Part shown: in pieces, positions 50,928-60,952 of the stretch
Layout of the letters: every line of letters starts with the position of its first letter
Position numbering within the stretch: position 1 is the first letter of the stretch
NCBI GenBank assembly: GCA_008363385.1
Contig: RHKY01000013.1
Location: 44,491 to 108,490 of the forward strand
DNA from: Acidobacteriota bacterium
GTDB lineage: Bacteria > Acidobacteriota > Thermoanaerobaculia > UBA5066
DNA length: 64,000 nucleotides
Direction of reading: 5' to 3'
The notes under the pieces: generated by a model
Database searches by the model: none
Seen by the model: the letters and a program-made list of their open reading frames with translations, nothing else
Told to the model about the DNA's origin: nothing
Position numbers and translations under genes: made by a program

Positions 50928-52225
50928 GCGGCCCCCCCACCCGGGACGCCGCGCCCGGCGGAGGCCGAGGCGTGAGGCCCCCTTCCGGCCGCCCCGGCGC
51001 GGAACGGCTGTTGAGGCACCTCCGCCGGTCGCCTCTCCTCCCGGTCGCCGAGAAGGTCGCGGCCGGGGAACGCCTCTCCTGCGAGGACGGCCTCGCGCTC
51101 TTCGCCACGACCGACCTGACGGGCCTCGGGCGGATGGCCAACTTCGTCCGCGAGGCGCGGCACGGCAACCGGGGCTACTACAACGTCAACCGCTACCTGA
51201 ACCCGACGAACCTCTGCTGGGTCGACTGCGGCCTCTGCGCCTGGGCGCGCCTCCCCGGCGTCCCGGGCGGCTACACGATGGCCGTCGAGGAGGCGGTGGC
51301 CGAGGCCTCGGCCGGCTGGCACGACGGGATCACCGAGATCCACGTCGTCGGCGGCCTCCACCCGACCCTGCCGTACGACTACTACCCCGGCCTCCTCCGG
51401 GCGCTGAAGGCCCGGTTCCCCGGCGTCCACCTGAAGGCCTGGACGATGGTCGAGCTGGACTGGATCGCCCGGATCGGCAAGCGCGACCTCGTCGAGGTGA
51501 TCCGGGACCTTAAGGCGGCCGGGATGGACTCCTGCCCGGGCGGCGGGGCCGAGATCTTCGCCAAGCGCGTCCGGGACGTCATCTGCGCGAACAAGATCTC
51601 GGGCGAGCGGTGGCTGGAGGTGGCACGCCTCTGCCACCTCGAGGGCGTCCCGACGAACGTCACGATGCTCTACGGGTCGGTCGAGGACGACGCCGAGCGG
51701 GTCGACCACCTCCTCCGGATCCGCGAGCTGCAGGACGAGACCGGCGGCTTCCTCGGGCTGATCCCGCTCGCCTTCCACCCGGAGGGGACGCAGCTCGCCC
51801 ACCTTCCCCCCTCGACGGGCCTCCTCGACCTGAAGGCCGTGGCCGTCTCGCGGCTCCTCCTCGACAACGTCGACCACGTCAAGGCGTACTGGGTGCAGAT
51901 CGGCGAGAAGCTGGCGCAGGCCGCGCTCCACTTCGGCGCCGACGACCTGGTCGGGACCGTGACCGAGGAGACGATCACGCACGCCGCCGGGGCGACGACC
52001 GAGGCGGGGATCTCCCGCGCCGGGATGGAGGCGCTGATCCGCGGGGCCGGGCGGGAGCCGTTCGAGCGCGACGCCTTCTACGAGCGCGTCGTCCGCGACG
52101 GCTCGGGCCGCGTCCTCCGGGCCAACCGGCACGACTTCGTCCCCGCCGGCACGGCCCCTCCCGGAGGCGCCGCGCTCCCCTCGCACCCCGGCTCCGGCCT
52201 GGACACCGCGCTGGCGTCGTCGTAG
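50924..52225 (+). CDS. mqnE: aminofutalosine synthase (radical SAM), menaquinone pathway
   Basis: This 433-residue protein has the radical SAM cluster in [15 protein letters not shown] (CX3CX2C), then [33 protein letters not shown] and [14 protein letters not shown], the line that marks MqnE rather than MqnC. It joins a carboxyvinyl-oxybenzoate to SAM to make aminofutalosine, the first radical step of the futalosine route to menaquinone. The first 60 residues are a variable extension. Other mqn genes are not in the window. The presence of a menaquinone route fits the NapC/NirT-type quinol dehydrogenase at 4-5.5 kb. Confidence 0.9.
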   Translation: MSGPPTRDAAPGGGRGVRPPSGRPGAERLLRHLRRSPLLPVAEKVAAGERLSCEDGLALFATTDLTGLGRMANFVREARHGNRGYYNVNRYLNPTNLCWVDCGLCAWARLPGVPGGYTMAVEEAVAEASAGWHDGITEIHVVGGLHPTLPYDYYPGLLRALKARFPGVHLKAWTMVELDWIARIGKRDLVEVIRDLKAAGMDSCPGGGAEIFAKRVRDVICANKISGERWLEVARLCHLEGVPTNVTMLYGSVEDDAERVDHLLRIRELQDETGGFLGLIPLAFHPEGTQLAHLPPSTGLLDLKAVAVSRLLLDNVDHVKAYWVQIGEKLAQAALHFGADDLVGTVTEETITHAAGATTEAGISRAGMEALIRGAGREPFERDAFYERVVRDGSGRVLRANRHDFVPAGTAPPGGAALPSHPGSGLDTALASS

Positions 52226-52245
52226 CCCGCCCGCGCGGCCCGGCT

Positions 52246-52761
52246 TCAGCCCTTCGGCGGGGGCGGCGCGAGCTCCTCGACGCGGAGGATGCTCTCCCCG
52301 TGGTACAGGATCCGCACCCGGGCGCCCTCCCTCACCGGGCCCTCCGCGCCGCTGGGGCGGTTCAGGCCGGGGACCTTCAGCGGGTCGCCCGTCACGCGGA
52401 AGAGGACGTCGCCGACCCGGAAGGTCTCGATCCCGGCGGGGCTCTCGTGGGCCGCCGAGAAGTCGCGGACCACCCCCTCGACCGAGGCGGCCCGGCCCGA
52501 GACGGCCCAGCCCGCCGCCTCGCGGTGCGCCCGCGCCACGGCGACGGCCTTCCAGCCGAAGAGGCCGAGGCAGCCGAGGATCCAGGCGACCGCGAAGAGG
52601 CGGGCCGCCCGGTCCCGCCGCTGCCAGACGACGGCGAGGAGGAGGACGCCGACGAGGGCCCCGAGGAGGCCGCCGCGGACCGAGCCGCCGACGGGGGGGG
52701 CCTCCTGCCGGACGTCGTAGAGGACCTTCCCCGAGGCCGCGCCGGGCGCCGGGGAGCTCAC
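52246..52761 (-). CDS. two-TM protein coupled to an RND pump
   Basis: This 171-residue protein starts at a GTG overlapping the RND pump stop (GTGA). Two helices lie near residues 31-50 (GLLGALVGVLLLAVVW) and 57-76. A soluble C-terminal part (GRAASVEGVVRDFS, GDVLFRVTG, GARVRILYHGESILRVEEL) looks like a small beta-barrel domain. Not recognised. Its place at the end of a three-gene efflux operon suggests an accessory role, but that is context only. Confidence 0.6.
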   Translation of the reverse strand: MSSPAPGAASGKVLYDVRQEAPPVGGSVRGGLLGALVGVLLLAVVWQRRDRAARLFAVAWILGCLGLFGWKAVAVARAHREAAGWAVSGRAASVEGVVRDFSAAHESPAGIETFRVGDVLFRVTGDPLKVPGLNRPSGAEGPVREGARVRILYHGESILRVEELAPPPPKG

Positions 52762-55700
52762 GCCGCCTCCGCCGGGGCGCCTCGCCCTCTCCCGAGCCTG
52801 GCGAGGAGCGACCGGAACGGCTTCTTCGTCTGCCAGTCGTCGAAGAGGCTGTAGGCGACCGGGGTGCCGACGAGGGTCAGGACGAGGGCGAGCATCTGCC
52901 CGCCGATGATGACGCTGGCGATGGCCCGGTTCGTCCCGGCGCCCGTGCCCGACGAGACGACGAGCGGGAGCATGCCCGCCACGAAGGCGAGCGTCGTCAT
53001 CAGGATCGGCCGGAGCCGGTCGCGGTTGGCGCGCCGGATCGCCTCGGCCCTCGGCACCCCCTGCCTCCTGAGGGCGATCATGTTGTCGATCTGCAGGATG
53101 CCGTTCTTCTTCACGATGCCGAACAGGACCAGGATCCCGAGCGAGGAGAAGATGTTGATCGACTGGTTCAGGAGGACGATCGACAGGAGGGCGAACGGGA
53201 CCGTGAGCGGCAGGGCGAGGAGGATCGAGACGGGGTGGATCCAGCTCTCGAACTGCGCCGCCAGGATCAGGAACATGAAGACGACCGACAGGACGAAGGC
53301 GGTCAGGAACGCCGCCGCCGCCTTTCCCTGCTCGCGCGAGCGGCCCGTCAGCCCCCAGCTGTAGCCCGGGGGGAGCTCCAGCTCCCGCACCTTCCGCTCG
53401 AGGGCGTCGATCGCCGCCTGGGACGAGTGGCCGGGGAGGATGTTCCCGGTGACCAGGACCTGCCTCTGGCGCGCGATCCGGTTGACGAGGGACGGGCCCG
53501 TCCCCTCCTCCAGCCTCACGACGTCCCGGAGGGAGACGGACCCCGCCGCGGCCGGGACGCGCGCCTGCTCGATCGCGGAGGCGCTCCCGCGGTCGGCGGC
53601 CTCGGCCCTCACGTGGACCTCGTACTGCTCGCCCCCCTCGTAGTAGTCGCTCACCTTCTGGCCGCCGACGAGGACGGCGAGCGTCGTGGCCACGTCCTGG
53701 ACGTTCACGCCGAGGTCGGCCGCCTTGGCGCGGTCCACCCGCACGCCGAGCTCGGGCTTCCCCTCGATCAGGTTCGTGTCGGCGTCCACGGCGCCGGGGA
53801 CGGCCCGGTAGGCCTCCACGAGGGCGCGGGAGACCTCGGCGAGCTTGCCGAGGTCGGGTCCGCCGACCCAGAACTGGATCTCCGCGTTGCTCCCTCCGCG
53901 GAAGGCCGAGACGGGAGTCACCTGCGCCCTCAGGCCGAGGCTGGCGTAGGCCGGGAGGACCTCGCGCCTCACGCGGTCCATCACCTCGAACTGGCTCTCC
54001 TTCCGGGCGTTCACGTCCGCGAGCTTGACGTAGACGGTCCCGAGGTTCTGCGTCAGCTGCGGGTCGTCCCCGATCGTCAGGAGCGTCGCCTCCACCCCGG
54101 GGAGGGCCCGGACCCGCGTGGCGACCGACTCCAGGATGCGGCGGGTCGTCTCCAGGCTCGCCCCTTCCGGCGCGCGGACGATGACGTCGAACTGCGACTC
54201 GTCGTCGTTCGGGAGGAAGTTCTTGTTCGCCACCTTCCCGAGCGGGACGGTCGAGGCGAGGACGAGGAGCATCAGGACGACGACGGCGCCCCGGTGGGCG
54301 AGCGAGGCGTCGAGGATCCTCATGTAGGCCCGCTCCACCCAGGGGTAGAACCCCTTCTCGCGCGAGCGCTCCTCCCCCTCCACGTCCGTCGGCTTCAGCC
54401 AGCGCGAGGCGAGCATCGGCGTCAGGGTGAAGGCGACGAGGATCGAGACGGCGATGGCGAACGACATCGTCACGCCGAACGAGGCCATGAATCGCCCGAC
54501 GATCCCCCCCATGAACGCCACCGGGAGGAAGACCGCGATGAGCGAGAGGCTCATCGCCACGACCGCCAGGCCGATCTCTCGCGTCCCTTCCACCGCCGCC
54601 TGGACGGCCGAGACCCCCTTCTCCTCCATGTGCCGGAAGACGATCTCCAGGACGACGACGGCGTCGTCGACGACGATGCCGACGGCCAGAGTCAGCGCCA
54701 GGAGCGTGATGACGTTCAGCGTGTAGCCCATCGCGTCGATGGCGGCGAACGTCGCCACGAGGGAGGCCGGGATCGCGACGGCGGCGATGAGGGTCGGCCG
54801 CCACTTCCGCAGGAAGAGCCAGACGATCCCCGCCGCGAAGACCGAGCCGAGGACGAGGTGCTCCTGGACGGCCTTCACCGCCGCGACGACGTACTCGGAC
54901 TGGTCCCGCACGAGGTCGACCCGCCACCCCGGCGGCAGCTGCGGCTCGAGGCTCTTCACCCGCTCCTTCAGCCGCTCGACGACCTCGATCGTGTTCGTCC
55001 CCGACTGCTTGCGCACCGAGAGGACGACCGCCGGCTGCCCGTTCAGGCTCGCCGCCGTCTCGACCTCGGCCTCGGAGTCCGAGACCCGCGCCACGTCCTC
55101 GACGTGCACCGTCTGCCCGTCGCGGACCCCGACCGGGATCGCCCCCAGCTCGGCGGGCGATCCGACGCGCCCGTAGGTCCGGAGCGTGAGGTCCCTCAAC
55201 CCCTGCTCGACCTTCCCGCCCGGCACCTGGATGTTCTGGCGCTGGACCGCCCGGACGACGTCGGCCGCCGTCAGCCCCGTGCCGGCCAGCCGGGCCGAGT
55301 CGAGGACGACGTTGATCTGTCGCGGGCGCCCGCCGATCAGCCGGACCTGCCCGACGCCCAGGACCGACTCCAGCCCGCGGCGGTACTTCTTGTCGGCGAA
55401 CTCCGTCAGCTCCCGGATCGGGGCCGGCCCCGAGAGGACGACGGAGAGGACGGGCGTGGCGTCGGGGGCGATCTTCTCGACGACGGGCGGGTCGGCGTCG
55501 CGGGGCAGGTCGCGCAGGACCGAGCTGACCCGGTCGCGGACCTCCTGGGCGGCCACGTCGCCGTCCTTCTCGAGGAGGAACTGGACGGTGACCACCGAGA
55601 CCCCCTCGGAGGAGACCGAGATCAGCTGGTCGATGCCGCTGATCGTGTTGACGGCCTCCTCGATCTTGTCGGTCACCTCCGTCTCGATCTCCTCGGGGGC

Positions 55701-55865
55701 GGCGCCGACGAGGGTGGTCGTGACCGTGACGAACGGGAAGTCGACGTTCGGGAACCGGTCGACGCCGAGCCGCCGGTAGGAGAAGAGGCCGACGACGACG
55801 AGCGCCAGGACGAGGACCGACGCGAAGACCGGCCGCTTGACGCAGATCTCGGCGAGCTTGTTCAC
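52758..55865 (-). CDS. RND-family efflux pump inner-membrane subunit
   Basis: This 1035-residue protein has the AcrB/MexB-like layout: first helix after KRPVFASVLVLALVVVG, porter loops, and the TM4 proton-relay pair in LAVGIVVDDAVVVLE. FNVIT-like and GRFMASFGVTMSFAIAVS segments follow in order. The GTG start overlaps the MFP stop (GTGA). It uses the proton gradient to drive export through the membrane fusion protein and the TolC-like channel. The HAE-1-type sequence fits drugs or lipophilic compounds rather than metals, but the substrate is unknown. Confidence 0.94.
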   Translation of the reverse strand: MNKLAEICVKRPVFASVLVLALVVVGLFSYRRLGVDRFPNVDFPFVTVTTTLVGAAPEEIETEVTDKIEEAVNTISGIDQLISVSSEGVSVVTVQFLLEKDGDVAAQEVRDRVSSVLRDLPRDADPPVVEKIAPDATPVLSVVLSGPAPIRELTEFADKKYRRGLESVLGVGQVRLIGGRPRQINVVLDSARLAGTGLTAADVVRAVQRQNIQVPGGKVEQGLRDLTLRTYGRVGSPAELGAIPVGVRDGQTVHVEDVARVSDSEAEVETAASLNGQPAVVLSVRKQSGTNTIEVVERLKERVKSLEPQLPPGWRVDLVRDQSEYVVAAVKAVQEHLVLGSVFAAGIVWLFLRKWRPTLIAAVAIPASLVATFAAIDAMGYTLNVITLLALTLAVGIVVDDAVVVLEIVFRHMEEKGVSAVQAAVEGTREIGLAVVAMSLSLIAVFLPVAFMGGIVGRFMASFGVTMSFAIAVSILVAFTLTPMLASRWLKPTDVEGEERSREKGFYPWVERAYMRILDASLAHRGAVVVLMLLVLASTVPLGKVANKNFLPNDDESQFDVIVRAPEGASLETTRRILESVATRVRALPGVEATLLTIGDDPQLTQNLGTVYVKLADVNARKESQFEVMDRVRREVLPAYASLGLRAQVTPVSAFRGGSNAEIQFWVGGPDLGKLAEVSRALVEAYRAVPGAVDADTNLIEGKPELGVRVDRAKAADLGVNVQDVATTLAVLVGGQKVSDYYEGGEQYEVHVRAEAADRGSASAIEQARVPAAAGSVSLRDVVRLEEGTGPSLVNRIARQRQVLVTGNILPGHSSQAAIDALERKVRELELPPGYSWGLTGRSREQGKAAAAFLTAFVLSVVFMFLILAAQFESWIHPVSILLALPLTVPFALLSIVLLNQSINIFSSLGILVLFGIVKKNGILQIDNMIALRRQGVPRAEAIRRANRDRLRPILMTTLAFVAGMLPLVVSSGTGAGTNRAIASVIIGGQMLALVLTLVGTPVAYSLFDDWQTKKPFRSLLARLGRGRGAPAEAA

Positions 55866-56773
55866 GGGGCCTTCTTCCCCTCCCCGGCGATGCGGTCGAG
55901 CTCCACCCGCGCGAAGAGGCCGGGCTGGAGGCGCCCGTCGCGGTTCTCCAGGAGCGCTTCGACCGCGAACGTCCGGCTCTCGCGCTCGACGGCGCCGACG
56001 ACGACCGAGACGCGGCCCGAGAAGACCTCGTCCGGGTACGGGTCGACGCGCGCCCGCACGGCCGCGCCCGGGCGGACCTCGCCCAGGAACCGCTCGGGGA
56101 GCCGGAACCGCAGCTTCAGGGGGGCGGTCTGCACGACGACGAACGTGACGGTCCCCTCGCTCACCCGCTCTCCGACGTCCGTCTTCCGGGCCAGGACGAC
56201 GCCGTCGATCGGCGAGCGCAGGACCGCGTCGGAGAGCCGCTGGCGCGCCAGGGCCCGGGCGGCCCGGGCCGCGGCCAGGGCGGCCTTCGCCTGCAGCCAG
56301 GCCGACTCGGAGCGGTCGTACGCCGCCGGGGCGACGGACCCGCGCGCGAGGAGGTCCTTCTTGCGGGCGTGGTCGCGCTCGGCGTCGGCGAAGGCGGCCC
56401 CGGCGCGGGACTCCTCCGCCGCCGCGCGCTCGTCCTCGAGCCGCAGGTAGGTGTCCTCCAGCTCCAGCATCGGCTGGCCGGCCGTCACGCGGGCCCCCTC
56501 GTCCACCAGGACCTTCCCGACGCGCCCCGTCAGGCGCGCGGCCAGCTCGGAGCGGACGGGGGGGACGAGCTCGCCGTTGGCCCGGAGCACGCCCCCTTCC
56601 TCGCCGGCCGCGGGCGTCGCGGCCGCTCGCGCCAGCGCCCCCTCCAGCTCCGTCACGTCGGGCGGGACGGTGGGCGAGGGGCGGGCGGCGGCAGGGGGTC
56701 CCTCGGCCTTCCTCCCGCCGCAGGCGACGGCGAGGAGGGCGGCGAGCGAGACGGCGAGCAGGCGGGCTCTCAT
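55862..56773 (-). CDS. RND membrane fusion protein (lipoprotein)
   Basis: This 303-residue protein has a lipobox (LLAVACGG, Cys near 18), then a lipoyl-like hairpin (RSELAARLTGRVGKVLVDEGARVTAG with its partner SDAVLRSPIDGVVLARKTDVGERV) and an alpha-helical hairpin between them (residues 108-165). The C-terminal beta-barrel follows. It is the periplasmic adaptor between pump and outer-membrane channel. Start and stop overlaps (ATGA and GTGA) tie it to both neighbours. Confidence 0.9.
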   Translation of the reverse strand: MRARLLAVSLAALLAVACGGRKAEGPPAAARPSPTVPPDVTELEGALARAAATPAAGEEGGVLRANGELVPPVRSELAARLTGRVGKVLVDEGARVTAGQPMLELEDTYLRLEDERAAAEESRAGAAFADAERDHARKKDLLARGSVAPAAYDRSESAWLQAKAALAAARAARALARQRLSDAVLRSPIDGVVLARKTDVGERVSEGTVTFVVVQTAPLKLRFRLPERFLGEVRPGAAVRARVDPYPDEVFSGRVSVVVGAVERESRTFAVEALLENRDGRLQPGLFARVELDRIAGEGKKAP

Positions 56774-58077
56774 CGGGGGATCTCCTTCACGGCGGTCGGA
56801 ACGAGGCTCCCGGCGGCGTGCCAGGCCCTCACCTCGGCGAGGAAGACGCCGAGCTGCGCGGCCACGCGGACGCGGCGCGCCTCGGCGAGCGAGGTCTCCG
56901 CGGACTGGGCGTCGAGGACGGTCAGCAGCTGGCCCTTGTACTGCTCGAAGGTCTGCGCGTAGTCCGCCTCGGCCGCGGCGAGGCGCTCCTCGGAGAGCGT
57001 CCGCTGGGAGCGGGCCGACTCGACGGAGGAGACCGCCACCCGCACCTCCTCGCGGACCCGGCGGCGCAGCTCCTCCAGGGCCAGGCGGGCCTGCGTCTCC
57101 CGCTCCCGGGCAGCGGCCACGCGCGCGGCGATCTCGCCCCCGCGGAAGACGTCGAGGCTCATCCGGAGCGCGCCGTAGGCGTACTCCTCGGTCGGGAACG
57201 CCCGCTTCTGCCGGATGTACCCCCCCTCGGCGAAGACGACGGGGAGGTGCGCCCCCTGCTGCTTCTTCACCTCGAGGGTCGCGGCCGAAAGCGCCTGCTC
57301 GGCCTGCCTGACGTCCGGCCGCCCGAGGGCCAGAGCGGCGAGCTCCTCCTCGGAGGGGAGAGGGGGGAGCGGCGCCGAGGGCTCGGCGACGCGGACAGGG
57401 CCGTCGAGGGCGAGGGCGACCCTCAGCGAGGCGAGCGCCTCGGTCAGCGCCTGCCGCGCGGCGACGAGACGCCCCTCGGCGGCCTTGCGGTCCGCCTCGG
57501 CGCGGAGCAGGTCGACGCGGGTCGTCTCCCCCGCCTCGAACAGGTCCCTCGCCTGCCTGGCGCGGGCGTCGACGAGGGCGACGTTCTTCTCCTCCACGGC
57601 GACGAGCCGCTCGGAGGCGACCGCGGCCGCCCACGAGGAGGCGACGAGGAGGACGACGTCCTCGGCGGCGCGGCGCTCCGTCTCGGAGGCGGTCGCCACC
57701 GCCAGCCGGGCCTGGTCGTAGGCCCGCTTCTCCCGGAGGCCGGCGAAGAGGGGCTGCGTCACGGTCACGCGCCAGTCCCAGTCCTGCTTCGGGAGGACGA
57801 CCCGGTCGTCCGGGGGCTCTCCGAAGGCCACCTCCTCGCTGTTCAGGCCGAGGTTGGCGAAGGCGGCGACCTTCGGGAGGACCGCGGCGAGGGCCCCCTT
57901 CCGCTGCGCCTCGGCCCAGGGAAGCTCCCGCCGCGCGCGGGCGAGCGTCAGGTTCGACGAGAGGGCGCGGTCGACGGCCGCCCCCAGCGTGAGCGGCGGC
58001 GGCTCCGCCGCCGGCGTCGCCGCCAGCGCCGGGGCGGCCACGAGGGCGAGGGAGAGGGCCAGGGAAGCTGATCTCAA
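56770..58077 (-). CDS. TolC-family outer-membrane channel protein
   Basis: This 435-residue protein starts at a TTG with GAGGAGGG seven bases upstream, has a signal peptide (VAAPALAATPA) and the two alternating repeats of TolC-type factors (LTLGAAVDRALSSNLTLARARR, VTVTQPLFAG and RTLSEERLAAAEADYAQ with LLTVLDAQSAETSLAEARR). It forms the outer-membrane exit of the efflux system and heads its operon. Confidence 0.92.
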   Translation of the reverse strand: MRSASLALSLALVAAPALAATPAAEPPPLTLGAAVDRALSSNLTLARARRELPWAEAQRKGALAAVLPKVAAFANLGLNSEEVAFGEPPDDRVVLPKQDWDWRVTVTQPLFAGLREKRAYDQARLAVATASETERRAAEDVVLLVASSWAAAVASERLVAVEEKNVALVDARARQARDLFEAGETTRVDLLRAEADRKAAEGRLVAARQALTEALASLRVALALDGPVRVAEPSAPLPPLPSEEELAALALGRPDVRQAEQALSAATLEVKKQQGAHLPVVFAEGGYIRQKRAFPTEEYAYGALRMSLDVFRGGEIAARVAAARERETQARLALEELRRRVREEVRVAVSSVESARSQRTLSEERLAAAEADYAQTFEQYKGQLLTVLDAQSAETSLAEARRVRVAAQLGVFLAEVRAWHAAGSLVPTAVKEIPR

Positions 58078-58208
58078 GAGTCCCTCCTCGGGGGTGGGGC
58101 GCCCGCCCGCGGCGGCCGGGCCGCGGGCGCGACGCCCTCGAAGACGGCGGCCGGGAGGCTTCGGGGGTTTCCCCGGCTCGCGGCGGGCCCCCCAGGACGG
58201 TCGCGCCG

Positions 58209-58238
58209 CGAGGGCCGCCCCGGACGGGGCGGCCCTCG
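58209..58238 (-). terminator. perfect 14-bp hairpin after the HtrA gene
   Basis: The arms 58209-58222 and 58225-58238 pair at all 14 positions around a two-base loop (in practice a four-base loop). It lies 24 bases after the HtrA stop on the minus strand, in a 184-base gap before the TolC gene. No T run. It probably ends the HtrA transcript; the rest of the gap shows nothing else. Confidence 0.55.
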
Positions 58239-58261
58239 ACGGGACCTCGGGCGGGCCGGCC

Positions 58262-59788
58262 TCAGTCCTCCTGGAGCCTCACCGCCGCGATGAAGTACTG
58301 CGGCCGCGGCTGGGAGCGGAGGACGTAGAGGCGGACGTACTTCCCCTTCGCCGCCTTCTTCATCTCGGTTTGGTAGGCCGCCACGTCGGCGACCTCCTTG
58401 CCGTTGACCTCGAGGACGACGTCCCCCTCGGCCAGGTTCGCGTCGGCCGCCGGCGAGACCGGCTTGACCCTCGTGACGACGACGCCCTGCTCGACCGACT
58501 TGTCGACGCCGAAGGCGCGCCGGTTCTGGGGCGTCAGGTCCTGGATCGAGATGCCGATCGTCTCGCGGGCCTCCTCCTCGCCGGGCGCGGCCTGGGGCGC
58601 CTCGCCCTCGACCGACCGGGTCTCCAGCGTGGCGACGGCCGTCTGCTCCTTGCCGCCGCGGAGGAACGTGATGGTGACCTTCGTGCCCGGGGACTTGCCG
58701 GAGATGTAGTCGATCAGGTCGCGGTTGCTCTTCACCGCCACGTCGTCCACCTTGACGATGACGTCCTCGTGCGTGAGGCCCGCCTTCTCGCCCGGGGTCC
58801 CCTTCTCGACCGACTGGACGAGCGCGCCGTCCGTCGACGGGAGGCCGAGGGCCTCCTGGTACTCCTTCGTGACGGGGCCGATCCTCACCCCGAGGTACCC
58901 GCGGACGACCTTCCCCTTCTTGAGCTGCTCGTAGAGCCGCTTGGCCGTGTTGATCGGGACGGCGAAGCCGATGTTCTGCGCGAAGCGCGAGATCGCGGTG
59001 TTCACCCCGACGACCTCTCCCGCCACGTTGACGAGCGGGCCTCCGGAGTTGCCGAAGTTGATGGCGGCGTCGGTCTGGATCAGGTTCTCGAAGCTCTGGG
59101 TGGCGGCCGAGAGGCCCGGCTGACGGCCCTTGCCGGAGACCACGCCGACCGTGACGGTCTTCTCGAACTGGAGCGGGTCGCCGATGGCCATCACCCAGTC
59201 CCCGATCCGCAGCCTGTCCGAGTCGCCCAGCCTCAGCGTCGGGAACGGCTTCTTCCCCTCGATCTTCAGGAGCGCCAGGTCGGTGGCCGGGTCGCGGCCG
59301 ACGACCTTGGCCTTGAAGACCTCGGTGCCGTTGACCGTCACCTCGACCTTGTCGGCCCCGTCGATGACGTGGTTGTTCGTCAGGACGTGGCCGTCCGCCT
59401 CGACGATGAAGCCCGTCCCCCCGGACTCGTCCTTGCGCTCCTCGTCCCCCTCGTCGCCCTTCCCCCGGCGGTCGGGCGGGAGGAAGAAGTCGAACGGGCT
59501 CCCTTCCTCGCCCCAGTTGTGGAACGAGCGCCGCCGGTCGAGCTTGACGATCTCCGTCGACCGGACGGAGACGACGGCCGGGGAGACCGCCTCGACGACG
59601 TCGGCGAAGGACGGGAGGGCGGGGCCGCCCGGCCCGGTCCGGAGGGGGGCAGCCGCCGGGGCGGCCGCGGACTCCTTCTCGGCCGAAGCGGGGCGCGTCA
59701 GGTCGAGGGCCCCGGCGAGGATCATCCCGAAGACGACGGCTCCGGAGACGAGGGCGGTGAGCGAGAGGACCTTGGTTCGGGTCTGCAT
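58262..59788 (-). CDS. periplasmic serine protease HtrA/DegP-like
   Basis: This protein of about 508 residues has an N-terminal helix (VVFGMILAGALDL) that is either an uncleaved anchor or a signal. The trypsin-like domain has the catalytic triad His in VLTNNHV, Asp in DPATDLALLK and Ser in GNSGGPLVN. Two PDZ domains follow (GYLGVRIGPV and IGISIQDLTP as their starts). The ATG at 59788 is chosen for the AAGGAG just before it. Charged linker (GKGDEGDEERKDES) lies near the start of the protease. It degrades or refolds damaged envelope proteins. Confidence 0.92.
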   Translation of the reverse strand: MQTRTKVLSLTALVSGAVVFGMILAGALDLTRPASAEKESAAAPAAAPLRTGPGGPALPSFADVVEAVSPAVVSVRSTEIVKLDRRRSFHNWGEEGSPFDFFLPPDRRGKGDEGDEERKDESGGTGFIVEADGHVLTNNHVIDGADKVEVTVNGTEVFKAKVVGRDPATDLALLKIEGKKPFPTLRLGDSDRLRIGDWVMAIGDPLQFEKTVTVGVVSGKGRQPGLSAATQSFENLIQTDAAINFGNSGGPLVNVAGEVVGVNTAISRFAQNIGFAVPINTAKRLYEQLKKGKVVRGYLGVRIGPVTKEYQEALGLPSTDGALVQSVEKGTPGEKAGLTHEDVIVKVDDVAVKSNRDLIDYISGKSPGTKVTITFLRGGKEQTAVATLETRSVEGEAPQAAPGEEEARETIGISIQDLTPQNRRAFGVDKSVEQGVVVTRVKPVSPAADANLAEGDVVLEVNGKEVADVAAYQTEMKKAAKGKYVRLYVLRSQPRPQYFIAAVRLQED

Positions 59789-59875
59789 GGTCTCCTTCAT
59801 CCTACATGCCGCCGGGTGCAACGCGCGTGCCGGCCACCGGAGGGTGCCGAATCGACGTCCCCTCGCCCGCCGGGC

Positions 59876-60952
59876 CTACTTCCGGGCGGCGTCCTCGGGA
59901 CGGATGTTGTAGAAGAAGGTGACCGTCACCCCCTCCCGGTCGTGGCCGAGGTCGGCCGGCAGCGGCCGGAAGGGGCTCGACCGGAGGATCGCCTGGAAGG
60001 CGGCGTTGTCGAACGGCGGGATGCCGGAGGAGCTGAGGATGGTCGCCCCTTCCACCCGCCCGTCCCGGCGGATGTAGAACCGGATCGTCACCCGCCCCTT
60101 GACGCCGTAGTGCGCCAGCGTCGGGACGTCCCAGTTCAGCTTGATCCGGCGGACCATCTCGGCGGCGTACGGGCCCCAGTCGTACTCGGCGGTGTCGAAC
60201 GAGAGGGGCCCTGAGTCGACGAACCCCCCGTCGCGCTCCCAGCCGCCGCCCCCCTCGCCGCCGGCCCCGTCGCTCTGGGCGAGCCGGGCCACCTGCTCGG
60301 CGGTCAGGCCCGTGAGAGGGGAGGAGGAGAGCGACCGGAGCCCCTTCAGCCGCCCGGCGGAATCGCGGTCGCGGAGGCCGTCCGGGCTCGTCCGCTCGGC
60401 CGCCCGCGCCTCCTCCCCGGCGCTGGGCGACTCTCCGCCCTGGCCTTGCGGCGGCGCCGCCGCCCGCTCTCCGCGGTCCCCCGGCGCGAGGTCGCGGATC
60501 CCCTGGCCCGCCCTCGATCGCGGCGTCTCGGAGCGCGGCTGGGTCACGTCGCCCCCGTGGGCGACCCTGTCGGCGTCGGAGGGCAGCGGGTTCCTCCCGG
60601 GACGGGGAGCCGAAGGGCCCGGCGCCGGGAAGAACTGGACCGGGATCGGGGGCTCCGGCGGCGGGGTCTCGAAGAGCTTCACGAGCCCCAGCGGGTCGGG
60701 GACCTTCCCGTCGGGGCGGACGGGCCTGCGGATCGGGGGCATCACGAGGATCAGGAGGAAGAGGAGCAGGTGCGCGATGACGGACAGCGCGGCCGCCCAC
60801 TCGGCGTCGAGGGTGAACGGCGCCCGCCGGCCGCTGCCGTCCTCCTCCGGCGAGGCCCCGAGGACGGCCGCGAGGTCCGGGCCGGAGTCGGGGGGCGAGG
60901 CGAAGGGGTCCTCGTCCGGCGGCAGCCCCCCGGGCGGCGGCCAGGGCTTCAC
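59876..60952 (-). CDS. TonB-like energy transducer
   Basis: This 358-residue protein has one membrane helix (about 52-72, ALSVIAHLLLFLLILVMP), a Pro/Arg-rich periplasmic spacer and a C-terminal TonB-type domain (about 255-355: YAAEMVRRIKLNWDVP, GRVTIRFYIRRDGRVEGATI, FRPLPADL). It would couple the proton gradient to outer-membrane receptors, or stiffen another trans-envelope link; no ExbB/ExbD or receptor lies near. The start is a GTG; the open frame upstream is also open (EEKIGNLGIVRLNDAEHLREG) and has no ordinary start codon until a stop, so a rarer start may exist. Confidence 0.8.
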   Translation of the reverse strand: MKPWPPPGGLPPDEDPFASPPDSGPDLAAVLGASPEEDGSGRRAPFTLDAEWAAALSVIAHLLLFLLILVMPPIRRPVRPDGKVPDPLGLVKLFETPPPEPPIPVQFFPAPGPSAPRPGRNPLPSDADRVAHGGDVTQPRSETPRSRAGQGIRDLAPGDRGERAAAPPQGQGGESPSAGEEARAAERTSPDGLRDRDSAGRLKGLRSLSSSPLTGLTAEQVARLAQSDGAGGEGGGGWERDGGFVDSGPLSFDTAEYDWGPYAAEMVRRIKLNWDVPTLAHYGVKGRVTIRFYIRRDGRVEGATILSSSGIPPFDNAAFQAILRSSPFRPLPADLGHDREGVTVTFFYNIRPEDAARK

